A stretch of DNA of 64,000 nucleotides from Emticicia agri (GTDB lineage: Bacteria > Bacteroidota > Bacteroidia > Cytophagales > Spirosomataceae), in NCBI GenBank assembly GCA_945860265.1, contig CAMAQF010000005.1:1-64000 (forward strand), written 5' to 3'. Below are positions 1 through 10,384 of the stretch, in pieces. A program made the position numbers and the translations under genes. The notes beneath the pieces were generated by a model that did no database searches, was not told the DNA's origin, and saw only the letters and a list, made by a program, of their open reading frames with translations. Every line of letters begins with the position of its first letter. Position 1 is the first letter of the stretch.

Positions 1-1117
1 CTTTTGTATAAAATTCAGTAATGAAAAACGGCCGATTACACCATACAGCCCAATCTCTAAGGTTTTTGGCTTCAGGTTGCCAATATCCATAATAGTTGAT
101 AGAAACAATATCAAGGTGCTTTTCGGCAGCTTTCAAAATCGCTTGAACATTTTTTGCAGAACTATGCAAACGACTGCCAAGGTATAGGTGATTAGGGTCG
201 TATTTATTCAAAGCTGCCTTGATTTCGCCGTAATAAATATCTGCCACATAACCCAAAAATGCCTCTTTTTGTCCTTTAGTCAAATTGTTTTTATCAAATC
301 CATTTTCACTAGCCCATTTTTCGAGAGCTAATATATCAGCCGAGTTTTTATTAGTTTTGGCTAAAATCTTGTTGAGTAAATCATTTGTAAAAGTCAATTC
401 ATTGTCTGAAAAATGTCCCAAAAGATTTTTATCTGATGCTATGGCCGACACCATTTTTTTTGCGTGTTCATCACAAAATAGTTTAAAACTTGGCTCAAAA
501 ATCAATGATAAACTATTTTCTTTTTCAGCTCCAATTTTCTTGTTTCTTTTTGAAAATTCTCCCAAAAAACTCAACATTGTGGTATAAACAATTGGTTTTT
601 CAGGATATAAAACATTGTATTTTTGAATCAATTCCACTTCCGACCATGAGCCAATCGCATTAAAGTCAGCATCTTTTATAAGTTTATTGGTTTGCACAAG
701 CCATTCTTCGGGCGTACCAAATTTAGCTTTTAGAGAAAGTTCATTATTGGGAGATTTCCCCATTCGGACACTATTGACGGCAGCCGTAACAAAATAATGC
801 CCTTCAGGGTCAATTATCCACCAACGATTTCCAATCTTTTCGGTTCTAAAAAAGCCAGTAAATTTTGCATTGCTTGATAAATCTCCACCATATTTATCAA
901 TTTTTGCCGCCTTGATTGGTGAAAAATTTGGAAGCATTTCCACCGTTTTGCTAGGAAAAAACTTCCAATCAGAGATAATAATATTACGAAGGCTATCTCG
1001 CCCCCAAGTTTTAGCTTGGATATTTATGCTTTCGTTTACACTTTTCTGAGCAACTAAGCTCATAAAGTTTGAAAATATAAGAGTAAGCACACAACTAAGA
1101 ATTCGTGAATAATTCAT
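1..1117 (-). CDS. Agarase-like (GH50-type) glycoside hydrolase, 3' end outside window
   Basis: Partial: 372 codons from the ATG at 1117 down to base 1, with no stop. An N-terminal signal peptide (MNYSRILSCVLTLIFSNF) ends near residue 23. A segment with RWWIIDPEGHYF at about 98-109, GHFSDNEL at 234-241 (E240, likely acid/base) and PFFITEF near 363-369 (Glu, likely nucleophile) matches the layout of GH50-type agarase TIM barrels, as does PNHLYLGSR. It is probably a periplasmic or surface enzyme cutting a galactan-like polymer; the substrate is inferred. It lies 202 bp downstream of susD, beyond a strong hairpin, so it may have its own promoter. Another clan-A hydrolase family is possible. Confidence 0.65.
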   Translation of the reverse strand, partial: MNYSRILSCVLTLIFSNFMSLVAQKSVNESINIQAKTWGRDSLRNIIISDWKFFPSKTVEMLPNFSPIKAAKIDKYGGDLSSNAKFTGFFRTEKIGNRWWIIDPEGHYFVTAAVNSVRMGKSPNNELSLKAKFGTPEEWLVQTNKLIKDADFNAIGSWSEVELIQKYNVLYPEKPIVYTTMLSFLGEFSKRNKKIGAEKENSLSLIFEPSFKLFCDEHAKKMVSAIASDKNLLGHFSDNELTFTNDLLNKILAKTNKNSADILALEKWASENGFDKNNLTKGQKEAFLGYVADIYYGEIKAALNKYDPNHLYLGSRLHSSAKNVQAILKAAEKHLDIVSINYYGYWQPEAKNLRDWAVWCNRPFFITEFYTK

Positions 1118-1155
1118 AAAATATTAAAAAAATGAAGTGTAATTGCAGAAATAAC

Positions 1156-1190
1156 CAGTCCGCAGTGAATAGTCTACAGTCAACACTAAC
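1156..1190. repeat. Degenerate heptamer array (5 units)
   Basis: Five consecutive 7-base units: cagtccg, cagtgaa, tagtcta, cagtcaa, cactaac. They lie between susD and the agarase-like gene. The unit CAGTCAA is also present in the array at 57781-57878. Confidence 0.5.
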
Positions 1191-1264
1191 ATAAAATACT
1201 GTCTATCAGTCTTTTATGAAAATCAAATTTGTCGATTAAATATACCCAACTGCTTATATTTCAA

Positions 1265-1310
1265 AATACTAAATCTTCGCCAAGATAAATATTGACGAAG
1301 ATTTAGTATT
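1265..1310 (-). terminator. Hairpin terminator after susD
   Basis: A perfect 15-bp inverted repeat (AATACTAAATCTTCG at 1265-1279, complement at 1296-1310) starts 10 bp beyond the susD stop. On the minus strand it is followed by a short TTTTGA tract. It probably ends or attenuates the sigma-FecR-SusC-SusD transcript. Confidence 0.7.
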
Positions 1311-1319
1311 ATTTCAGTA

Positions 1320-2978
1320 TTAATACCCAGGGTTTTGAGGCATTGGTTTTGTTAGATTAGCATCGATTACCGTTTGCGGAATTGGTAAAATTGTATCTCT
1401 TAGAGCTATTAATGAACCAGCATTTATATTATACTTTTTAGTTCGTGCAAACCATGTTTTGGTTCTGGTCAAGGTATATCTTCTATGTTCCTCTGTTAAT
1501 AATTCCCTCGAACGTTCATCCAAAATAAAATCAAGCGTTACATCCGCTGCCGTTATTGGAGTAGCTTTTGCTCTATTTCTTAAAGCATTAATTGTGGTAG
1601 CCGCCTCAGCCTTTTCTCCTAATTTGAATTGAGCTTCGGCTAACAAAAGATATGTTTCGGCCAAACGCAAATAAATAATATCATTGAAATTGCTAGACTG
1701 CTGCAAATCTGATGGAATAGCAGGAGCCCAATCCCATTTACGCGTATTTGGCCATGCTTGAGCAGTAGTTGCGTTGGTTAAAGGCTCGTTACCTGTAATA
1801 TTTAATTTAACCACATCACCTAATTTTGCCCCAGTTGGTAAAGCTGTTGGATTATTCATCGTCCATGAATACCTCAATGCAAACTCCGAACCTCTTTCGT
1901 CGGTTGGGCCATAGACCGAAAGTGCATATTTGGTTATGCCAAATCGGCCAATACCACGCCCACCGTTTTCGACCGAAAATGTAATTGGAGATTTACCACC
2001 AACCGAGATTCTTTCATAACGATTGACCCACCAACGTCGCATAATACAATTTTCGCCACCTGCTGATAAATACTCATTTTGTAAAACAAACAGAGCTTCC
2101 GTATTTCCTTCACTCCTATTTGAGTTTCCATCAATAAACATATCGGTAAATGGTGTTCCTGGCAAACTTTTATTCACACCATAACGAGCTGTCACTAATT
2201 TATACAAACCATTACTAACAAGTGATTGAGCCTTTTGCTTAGCTTTGGTATTATCGCCAATGGTTAAGTACAATTCTGCCAAATAATGCGTAGCCATTGC
2301 TCTCGAAAAACGTGCGGCATTTGGTGGTGTTTCGGATAAATTTGTTTCGGCATATAATAAATCGTCTTCCATTACTTTTCTAACTGTAGCCAATGGCGTG
2401 CGTTCCCAGTCAGTTTTTATTGAGTTTCCCGTAGATTCCGTCAAATTAAGCGGTACATCTCCAAACATAAAAGTTAGGTGACGGTAAGCCCAAGCTCTTA
2501 CGAGTTTTGCTTCGCCCATAATTTGCTTTTTCTCTGTTTCGGTCCATTTAATTGATGGATTTTCGGCTCTGTCAATAATCGTATTAGCTGCATTGATAGT
2601 TTGGTAAAGCCACTGCCAGACATTACTAATATAAGGCACGGCAGGGTTTAAGGTAACGCCAAAAGTATTAAAAACACGCTCAGGTTGTTGCCCACCCGCT
2701 GGAAATGGACTATAAGCATTATCTACGCCTATAAATGCAGGTGTAATATACATATCGTTGGTAGTATTTGTTGTTAGACCACCATCAATACCACCTCTTT
2801 CTCGACGTACCAAATTGTATAAACCGTACAATCCTGCTTCAAATCCTGATTTATTGACGTATAAATTTTCAGGAGCAATAATATTTACTGGTTCTTCAAC
2901 CAAAAAATCATCTTTACAGCCTATTGCTCCAAAACTGGCTACCAAAGTGAGTATAAAAAGCTTTATAATATTTTTCAT
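1320..2978 (-). CDS. SusD-like nutrient-binding outer-membrane lipoprotein (RagB/SusD family)
   Basis: About 552 aa. SusD proteins sit on the outer face of the outer membrane and form a lid over the SusC channel, binding oligosaccharide. I chose the internal ATG at 2978 instead of 3005 because it begins a lipoprotein signal (MKNIIKLFILTLVASFGAIGC) with the lipobox Cys at residue 21. The N-terminal SusD helical region and a C-terminal segment with YLRLAETYLLLAEAQFKLG and INALRNRA are typical of the family. The start is 39 bp past the SusC stop, in an operon with SusC, FecR and the sigma factor. It appears intact although its SusC partner is interrupted. Confidence 0.93.
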   Translation of the reverse strand: MKNIIKLFILTLVASFGAIGCKDDFLVEEPVNIIAPENLYVNKSGFEAGLYGLYNLVRRERGGIDGGLTTNTTNDMYITPAFIGVDNAYSPFPAGGQQPERVFNTFGVTLNPAVPYISNVWQWLYQTINAANTIIDRAENPSIKWTETEKKQIMGEAKLVRAWAYRHLTFMFGDVPLNLTESTGNSIKTDWERTPLATVRKVMEDDLLYAETNLSETPPNAARFSRAMATHYLAELYLTIGDNTKAKQKAQSLVSNGLYKLVTARYGVNKSLPGTPFTDMFIDGNSNRSEGNTEALFVLQNEYLSAGGENCIMRRWWVNRYERISVGGKSPITFSVENGGRGIGRFGITKYALSVYGPTDERGSEFALRYSWTMNNPTALPTGAKLGDVVKLNITGNEPLTNATTAQAWPNTRKWDWAPAIPSDLQQSSNFNDIIYLRLAETYLLLAEAQFKLGEKAEAATTINALRNRAKATPITAADVTLDFILDERSRELLTEEHRRYTLTRTKTWFARTKKYNINAGSLIALRDTILPIPQTVIDANLTKPMPQNPGY

Positions 2979-3017
2979 TGTTCTACATTTTAAAAGAGTG
3001 ACCATTACTTGATTAAA

Positions 3018-6000
3018 TTACAAACCGAAGTTCATTCCAAAAATAAATTCACGTTGCAAAGGCACGTCTAGTTGATTATTGATTTCGGGGTCAAGTCCTG
3101 TATATTTAGTAAAAGTTGCTAAGTTTCGACCAGTTACATATAGTTTTAACTTATTCAATTTTAGACGATTAAGTATTGCACTAGGCACTTGATAAGCCAA
3201 CGAAACGTCTTTCAAACGTGCAAAGCTGGCATCTTCATAGAAACGAACGTTAAAGGTATTTGCCAAAGCATCATTGGAAAAGTGCGTTCCTGAAGTATTT
3301 GTTGGCGACCACCAATCTTTTTTGGTTGTATTTCGGCGAACATCGCCAAATACATCATCTTGTTCGAGTGGGTTCTCTTTGGTTACTCCCCATAAACCGT
3401 TGATGAAAACCATCAAACTAAATCCTTTATAGGTAAATGTATTAGAAAATCCATAAACTAATTTTGGGTCGCTATAACCTAAAATGGTTCTATCAAGCGT
3501 TGTGCTTAATTTTTTATCGCCATCCACATCAACTACTTTTACGTATCCAAGCTTACCAGTTGGTTGAGCCGAAGCATCAATTTCTCCTTGAGAAGTAAAA
3601 ATTCCTCCATTTTGTAAGCCATAAATCGTACGAATTGGTTTTCCGATAAACCATCCGTTGGCTACATCATCACGACCGTCTCCGTAGAGGTCAACAATCT
3701 TGTTTTTATTATGCGAAAGGTTAAGATTCGTTGTCCATTTAAAATCATGGGCATTATAATTGACCGATGTAATGCCTAATTCAACACCACGATTGGCAGT
3801 TTTACCAATATTTTGTAAAATTCTGTCGAAACCTTGTACTGATGAAATGATACGATTAAGCAATAAATCTTGGGTTTTGCCCGAATAAACATCCAATGAG
3901 CCTTGAATACGGTTATTGAAGAAACCAAAATCAAGTCCGATTGTTATGGAAGTTGTTGATTCCCAACCTAATTTTTCGTTGGCTAATTTATTAGGCAAAT
4001 AACCTGTCAAAACAGTGGTTCCATTCAAATATTGACGAGTGGCCAAAGTTGCCAAAGACTGATAACTTGCCACAGCTTGATTACCATTAACTCCATAAGA
4101 ACCTCTCAATTTTAGATTGCTTACAAACTTGATGTTTTGCATAAATGCTTCCTTTGAAATATTCCAACCAAGAGCGACCGATGGAAAAACTCCATATTTT
4201 GAATTTGCTCCAAAACCTGAAAATCCATCTCGTCGGGTTGTCAAAGTAACTAAGTATCGGCTATCATATCCATAATTGATACGCCCCATTTGCGAAACTA
4301 AGTTTTGCTTATAGTTTTCGTGAGAAGGTGTAAGCAATGTCGCTGCATTCATTTAATAATTAGTCAAAACATCATTCGGAAATCCAACACCTCTAAGTTG
4401 GTCACGGTCATAATCTTGACTTTGTGAGCTATATAAAGCCGTAATATTTAGGCTATGCTTGCCAAAATCTTTTACATAAGAAAGAATATTTTCAGTAGTA
4501 AAACTTCTTGATATTGCAGTGAAATTTGTAGCACTTCCTTTATTTTCAAATCCAACTGCTGTGCCTATTCCGTAATAGGTTTTACGTAGATTATTTTCAT
4601 ATTCCACCCCAGTGTTTAACTTGTAAGAAAGCCCTTTCACGAAAGGAAAATCAATCTTGACATTATTGGCACTAAAAACACGGTAACCATTGTCTTTGTT
4701 GGTAGCAACAGTTTCTCCAAGCGGATTTCCTGAAGTATTATATTCTGGCCAAGCATAAACAGTCGGCGTTCCATCTGCGTTGAAAGCCGTAGTCAATGGA
4801 TTCATAACATTAGCCCCAAATTGGCCTGCAAAATCGGCTGGACGACCACTTCGGTCTTGAAACGAAAATTGAGTAGATGAGCCAATCGTAAGCCATGGCG
4901 TAACTTTTACATCAATATTGGGACGAATCGAGTATCTTTTAAACTGATCATTGATGGCGATTCCTTGCACGTCAAGGTAAGTTCCACCTAAGTAAAAAGA
5001 TATTTTATCGGTGCCACCCGCAACTGATATTGTATGTTGCGACCTCGAACCTTGTTGCGTAGCCAAATCGTACCAATCTACGGCTTTACCTGCATCATAA
5101 ATGGCTTGTTCGGTTGGAGTTATTGAATTGGCTGGAATATTTAATCTACTTTTCTTGAAATCATAAAATTCAGTTCCAGTCATAAGATTAGGTTTATTGG
5201 CAATATTCTGAACACCATAAAAACCATCATACGTAATATTCAATTTGCCTTTTTTGCCTTGTTTTGATGTAACTAATATTACACCATTTGAAGCTCTTGC
5301 TCCATAAATAGCAGCCGCTGAAGCATCTTTTAATACTTCAATTGATTCTACATCATTTGGGTTAATTTCAGAAATTCCACCTGTGTAAGGAATACCATCC
5401 CAAATAATCAAGGGACTTGTACTGGCACTGATTGAATTACGGCCTCTTATCAAAATAGAATTATCATTGCCTTCTGCACCACCACTATTGGTATTGATTT
5501 GTAAGCCAGGAATTGCTCCCTGCAAAGCTTGAGCGATGTTTGTATTAGGAAGTTGTTCCAATCGTTCTCTAGAAACCGAAGCTACTGAACCAGTAACATC
5601 ACTTTTCTTTTGTGTTCCATATCCAACCACAACCACCTCATCAAGAGCTTTTGTATCAATTTTCAGACTAACATTGATATTAGACTGATTACCAACTGAT
5701 ACTTCTTGCTGCTCATAACCCACAAAACTTAAAACTATAATGGCTTTTTCGTTTGGAACACTTAGTTTAAAATCACCATTTACATCAGTTACTGTGCCAT
5801 TGGGAGTGCCTTTAATGCTCACACTCACGCCAGGTAAAGCCTCTTTAGTACCTAGATCAGTTACTTTGCCAGAGATTGTCTTGTCAATTGCATTACTTTT
5901 TTGACTGGTTTGAATCGTAGAAATTCCAGCAATTATGTCTTTTTCGGTATTTTGAGATTGAAGAGTTGTAGGGTTTGGAACCGTATTTTCTTGAAATCGG

Positions 6001-6374
6001 ACATCAACCTCGGCCGTTTTCTTACTTTTCTTTTCGTTCATTACCAAAAAAGTGCCGTCTTTCACTTTCTTAAATCGTAGGCCAAACGGGCCTAAAATGT
6101 TTTCCAAATTATGCTCAACTTTTGAATCTAAGTTCAACGAGTTATTCGGTACTGACAGACCCTTAACAACTTTATCTTCAAATAAAATATCAATTTTATA
6201 GTGCGACTTCAAGTTACTAAGAGCATCTTTGAGAGAAATCATCGTTGATTTCTCCGAACGGGGTACTTGCTGTTTGGCATAAGCCAACATCTGAGCCGTG
6301 CTGGTATTCTGCCAGATAAATAGCACCGTCAGCATAAAAAAAGTCTTGCAGACTAAAGGTAGTTTTTGTTGCAT
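3018..6374 (-). pseudogene. SusC/RagA-type TonB-dependent receptor interrupted by one in-frame stop
   Basis: Reads as a single 1,118-codon frame broken only by TAA at 4355-4353; the codon immediately after is ATG, and the rest (444 codons) continues in frame. Order: signal peptide to about 27; STN domain (about 50-112), which talks to a FecR anti-sigma factor; carboxypeptidase-regulatory-like domain (about 167-250, GKVTDLGTKEALPGVSVSIKG); TonB plug (about 255-385); beta-barrel. The stop falls inside the barrel after FPNDVLTNY, so the first product (673 aa) would lack the C-terminal strands. A GAA or CAA codon is the likely ancestor. The substrate is probably the glycan of this locus. A sequencing error or a phase-dependent stop cannot be excluded, and the flanking codons look otherwise well preserved. 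Confidence 0.85.
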
Positions 6375-6398
6375 AATTATTGTAAAAAAGTGATTGGG

Positions 6399-7394
6399 TT
6401 ATTCAAAAAACGTAACATTATTATTTTGTCGATTGTAATTAATTTCTAATAACTCGGCGATGACCTGAAGGAGTTCATCGGCATTTTCAGCGTGAAAAGT
6501 ACCAGTAATGGTTCTTTTTAATAAAAAATCCTCTCTAAATTTGATGCTTAAACCAAAGTTTTCTTCAATCATAGTTGCTACTTCTAAAAGCGATGTTTCA
6601 TCAAAAACAAAATGCTGTTCTTTCCAAGCTGAAAAAATTTGTGGCTGAGGTACTACTTTCAAATTCAATTGACCTTTAGAGTCTATCACAACCAAATCGC
6701 CAGGTTTCATCGTTATTTTTTTTGCTACTTTTCCATTTTTATAATTGAGTTGAATTTTCCCTTTGTTTAGCACCACTTTTGCATCTTTCTGCCGTGCATT
6801 TACATTAAACTCTGTCCCTAAAACTTCTATTTCAAAATTTTTATGCGTTTTTACAATAAATCTCTTATTGTCGAAAGTATGTTTCACCGAAAAGTTTGCT
6901 TCACCTGTCAATAATACTTCACGAATTGAATTTCCAAAGCCAAAACGTGGCACTTTCAAAGAAGAATTAGCATTTAATATAATTTGACTTCCATCAGAAA
7001 GTTCAATTTTTTCAATTTCCCCAAAAGTTGTTTGATAGTTTTGATATAGGATATAGTTTTTACCCAAAAATAATCCAATAGAAATGCACACTGTAATTGT
7101 AGCAGCGATGGCAAACCAATTACGATTCTTTTTGAAAAAATTGGGTGAAGTTGTTTGATTGCCAACTGAAAATACTTGCTCAGAATGTTCCATTTTTAGC
7201 AGTGATTTTTCAAGTGCAGCATCTACATCAGGTAATATCTGAATAAATAGATTTTCCCATTCATCGAGCCATTCATAATACAATTCTTTATTACTTGGTT
7301 CTTGTATCCAAGCTTCAATTAATTTCTTTTGCAGTGGAGTAGCTCGACCCGCAAAATTTTCAAATAAAATATTTTTATTAACTGATTTATTCAT
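6399..7394 (-). CDS. FecR-family anti-sigma factor
   Basis: 331 aa. The N-terminal cytoplasmic part would bind the ECF sigma factor. A single membrane segment (NWFAIAATITVCISIGLFLG) lies at about 92-111, and the periplasmic FecR domain includes IELSDGSQIILNANSSLKVP and a later DUF4974-like C-terminal segment (FDETSLLEVATMIEENFGLSI). It should relay substrate occupancy from the STN domain of the SusC receptor 24 bp downstream to the sigma factor encoded upstream. The gap to the sigma gene is 63 bp, so they are probably co-transcribed. Confidence 0.92.
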   Translation of the reverse strand: MNKSVNKNILFENFAGRATPLQKKLIEAWIQEPSNKELYYEWLDEWENLFIQILPDVDAALEKSLLKMEHSEQVFSVGNQTTSPNFFKKNRNWFAIAATITVCISIGLFLGKNYILYQNYQTTFGEIEKIELSDGSQIILNANSSLKVPRFGFGNSIREVLLTGEANFSVKHTFDNKRFIVKTHKNFEIEVLGTEFNVNARQKDAKVVLNKGKIQLNYKNGKVAKKITMKPGDLVVIDSKGQLNLKVVPQPQIFSAWKEQHFVFDETSLLEVATMIEENFGLSIKFREDFLLKRTITGTFHAENADELLQVIAELLEINYNRQNNNVTFFE

Positions 7395-7457
7395 TTGGAG
7401 TGTATTTAAAAGAATTTGATGGAGTTGTAACGAAACCTTTTTTTGATGAAGACTCGA

Positions 7458-8039
7458 TTAATATCCATTGAGTGAATTTCGCATTTGAGCAAGTGCTTTC
7501 ATGATGTGAGCTTCGACAGTTTTTAGTGCAATTTCCAACTCATCCGCTATTTCTCGATTCTTTTTATTCTCAAAGCGACTCATCAAAAATACACGCTGAC
7601 ATTGCGGAGAGAGTGCAGTTATGCTATTTTCTATCTTTTGAAAAAGCTCATCAAATTGTAGCATTGTTTGAGGTGTTTCTTCAAATATCTGATTCTGATT
7701 ATTTTCAGGAAGCGTATCAATATCTACCTCTTTTTTAAATTCCCATTGTAGGTAATTTAAGGCTCGATTTCGGACGGAGGCATATAGATATGCCCTAAAA
7801 GATGTATTTATTTTCTCATAAACTTTGTTTTTCCATAAAACTAAAAATACATCACCAACAATGTCTTCGGCAACTTCTTTCGAATACACAAACCGGACAG
7901 CATGACTACATAAGGCACGATAATACCTTAGAAATAGTAGCTCATATCCTTTGTGTGGGTTTTGCTTGAAAGTCTCACGAATAAAAATTTCAGAATCCAA
8001 CGTTATACTATCGTCGGCTTCATCATTATTTACTCGCAA
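7458..8039 (-). CDS. ECF sigma-70 factor, Bacteroidetes SusC-linked type
   Basis: 193 aa. Region 2 is visible in the N-terminal half (LLFLRYYRALCSHAVRFV then EDIVGDVFLVLW), and region 4 in LSPQCQRVFLMSRFENKKNREIADELEIALKTVEAHIMKAL, a helix-turn-helix for the -35 element. Its position directly before FecR and a SusC with an STN domain is the standard trans-envelope arrangement in which substrate binding releases the sigma factor to transcribe its own SusCD operon. No clear promoter was seen upstream. Confidence 0.93.
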   Translation of the reverse strand: MRVNNDEADDSITLDSEIFIRETFKQNPHKGYELLFLRYYRALCSHAVRFVYSKEVAEDIVGDVFLVLWKNKVYEKINTSFRAYLYASVRNRALNYLQWEFKKEVDIDTLPENNQNQIFEETPQTMLQFDELFQKIENSITALSPQCQRVFLMSRFENKKNREIADELEIALKTVEAHIMKALAQMRNSLNGY

Positions 8040-8593
8040 TTGCGGTTCAATATCCTTGGGTTGTTTTTTAGTCTCTCAGTCATCGTTTATTTACCTCTCT
8101 ATTTATTCAGACAAGAAATGTTGAATTTACCCTTAGTTCCGTACAAAAAAATATTGTCTTTTTTATAAAACTTCTTATATTGTGTATGATTGTAGTAACA
8201 ATAAGCTTTTGGAAAATAAGTTTTGGGGGAGAAAGAAGTAAGTAACTAATTACGGAGACACAGAAAATCCACTATAGTCCGCATCTGTGATACTGAGCTT
8301 ATTGAGTATGAGCATTTGCAACCGAAGTAAAACAACACGAACATACCAAAGTTAAGAACCAAAATAGATTTGATTAAGTGAATGCATCAAAAAAAATTAT
8401 AGATAAGTAAAATAATTGAAGTATATATCCTTTAGCGAATTTAATAAAATAAATTTCTCAAATAACAAAGTTATATTTGTAAATTGAATTATGCCTTTTG
8501 CATTTTTGAGAAATAGCGACTTTCGCTCGGGTTGCCGTTTTATTATGCAAAAACATACCCAAAAAATAAAAATCAGGAACCTTTTAAATTTTT
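8040..8593. other. 554-bp intergenic region between divergent sigma-factor and sulfatase genes
   Basis: No convincing gene was found on either strand. A TATATTTG at 8472-8479 fits the Bacteroidetes -7 consensus TAnnTTTG in the sulfatase direction, but no TTTG lies at the right distance upstream and the leader would be about 110 bases, so it is only a weak candidate. Confidence 0.4.
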
Positions 8594-10219
8594 ATGAAAA
8601 AAATCATCTATTCCTTACTTATTCTTGGTCTAATATCTTTGGGCTTCTTTGCTTTCAAGCCTAAGAAACAGAGACCTCCCAACATCGTTTTCATCATGTC
8701 TGACGATCATGCTTATCAGGCAATTTCGGCGTATGATACAAGGCTTACTCAAACGCCAAATATCGACCGAATTGCCAAAGAGGGTATGTTATTTACGAAT
8801 GCTTGTGTAACAAACTCTATTTGTGCACCTTCACGAGCAGTAATTTTAACAGGAAAACATAGCCATTTGAATGGTAAAATTGACAATTATTTTCCGTTTG
8901 ACACGACCAATGTTACTTTTCCTCAAATTTTGCAAAAAGCTGGTTATCAGACCGCTATGTTTGGAAAACTCCATTTTGGAAATAACCCTAAAGGTTTTGA
9001 TGAATTTCAGATTTTGCCCGACCAAGGCAATTACTACAACCCCGATTTTATCACCAAAAAAGAAGGTAAAAAGAAACTAACAGGCTACGTAACCGACCTC
9101 ATTACGGATATTACTTTGAATTGGTTAAAAAACGAACGTGATGAAGAAAAGCCCTTTTTTCTCGCCTATTTACACAAAGCTCCGCACCGCGAATGGCTAC
9201 CCGCCGAACGCCATTTTAAGGAGTATTTGAAAAAAACTTTTCCTGAGCCTGCAACACTTTTTGATAATTACGAAGGTCGTGGACGAGCTTCAAAAGAGGC
9301 AGAAATGAACCTGCTCACGCACATGAACTGGGCCGGAGATTCAAAAATTTTTCCCGAAAATATGGACAAATTGGGTATCAAAGAATCACACCCTTATGAT
9401 AAACAAAATTATAATAATACCGTAAACCGAATGAACGCCCAACAACGCAAAGCTTGGAATGAAGCCTATGGAAAAATGAATGAAGAATTCCTTAAACGCT
9501 ATCCAAGCATGACCGAAAAAGACAAGATGCAGTGGCGTTATCAACGCTATATGCAAGATTATCTAGGAAGTATTGCCGCGGTTGATGAGGGAGTCGGACA
9601 AGTATTAGATTTCTTAAAAAAGAACAATTTAGAAGAAAATACAATAGTTGTTTATACCTCTGACCAAGGATTTTATTTGGGTGAGCACGGTTGGTTTGAT
9701 AAACGTTTTATTTTCGATGAATCTTTCAAAACTCCTTTAATGGTTCGTTGGCCAAATGTCATAAAACCAAGCACAAAAAACTCTCAAATGGTTCAAAATC
9801 TCGATTTTGCTCAAACTTTTTTGGAAGCAGCGGGCATCAAACCTCCAACAGATATGCAAGGCGAGAGCTTAATTCCGATTTTTAAAGGAAAAGGTAAAAA
9901 CTTCAGAGATGCAGCATATTATCATTATTACGAATATCCAAGTGTGCACATGGTGAAGCGTCATTATGGAATAGTAACGGAAAAATACAAATTAGTTCAT
10001 TTTTATTATGACATTGATGAATGGGAACTTTACGACCGTATGAATGATAAAAATGAAATGAAAAACGTATATGATGACCCAAAATACGCTACCGTAAAAG
10101 CCGAATTGCATCAAAAGCTGGCAGCACTCAGAGTAAAATATAAAGACTCCGAAACTTTGGATAAAATGTATATCGATAAGTATAAGGAATTAGAGAAAGG
10201 AGGAAAAAAAACCAAGTAA
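8594..10219 (+). CDS. Secreted S1-family sulfatase
   Basis: 541 aa. Hydrolyses sulfate esters, probably from a polysaccharide. An N-terminal hydrophobic segment (3-20) suggests export or anchoring. PNIVFIMSDDHA at 29-40 supplies the paired Asp calcium ligands (D37, D38). The signature C77-A-P-S-R81 has the Cys that a formylglycine-generating enzyme converts to the catalytic residue, and a GEHGW segment follows in the second half. Length is normal for family S1. It lies divergent to the SusCD operon and the agarase-like gene and upstream of a carboxylesterase, which suggests a sulfated glycan such as an algal galactan. No maturase is encoded in this window. Confidence 0.93.
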   Translation: MKKIIYSLLILGLISLGFFAFKPKKQRPPNIVFIMSDDHAYQAISAYDTRLTQTPNIDRIAKEGMLFTNACVTNSICAPSRAVILTGKHSHLNGKIDNYFPFDTTNVTFPQILQKAGYQTAMFGKLHFGNNPKGFDEFQILPDQGNYYNPDFITKKEGKKKLTGYVTDLITDITLNWLKNERDEEKPFFLAYLHKAPHREWLPAERHFKEYLKKTFPEPATLFDNYEGRGRASKEAEMNLLTHMNWAGDSKIFPENMDKLGIKESHPYDKQNYNNTVNRMNAQQRKAWNEAYGKMNEEFLKRYPSMTEKDKMQWRYQRYMQDYLGSIAAVDEGVGQVLDFLKKNNLEENTIVVYTSDQGFYLGEHGWFDKRFIFDESFKTPLMVRWPNVIKPSTKNSQMVQNLDFAQTFLEAAGIKPPTDMQGESLIPIFKGKGKNFRDAAYYHYYEYPSVHMVKRHYGIVTEKYKLVHFYYDIDEWELYDRMNDKNEMKNVYDDPKYATVKAELHQKLAALRVKYKDSETLDKMYIDKYKELEKGGKKTK

Positions 10220-10384
10220 ACTGAAACAAAAAATGCACTGCTACTGTGGTTTGTACTGATGATTCTGATATTATTGAAATTTAAACTTTCATCTTTTTTA
10301 TCACTACTTAAAAATCATTGAAATCGAATTCATCAATTATTTTTTCTCAAATTTATTTTTTAGTTCTCAACTCCTTTTTAAACA

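Noticed and set aside
285..587. 100-aa plus-strand open frame
   Set aside because: Antisense to the agarase-like gene, no recognisable domain.
3018..6374. Stop-codon read-through or recoding of SusC and PepT
   Set aside because: The stops differ (TAA and TAG), no recoding signal is seen around them, and pepT has also lost a catalytic residue, so mutation is simpler.
8472..8479. TATATTTG as the sulfatase promoter
   Set aside because: No -33 box at the right spacing and a long leader; kept only as a weak note.
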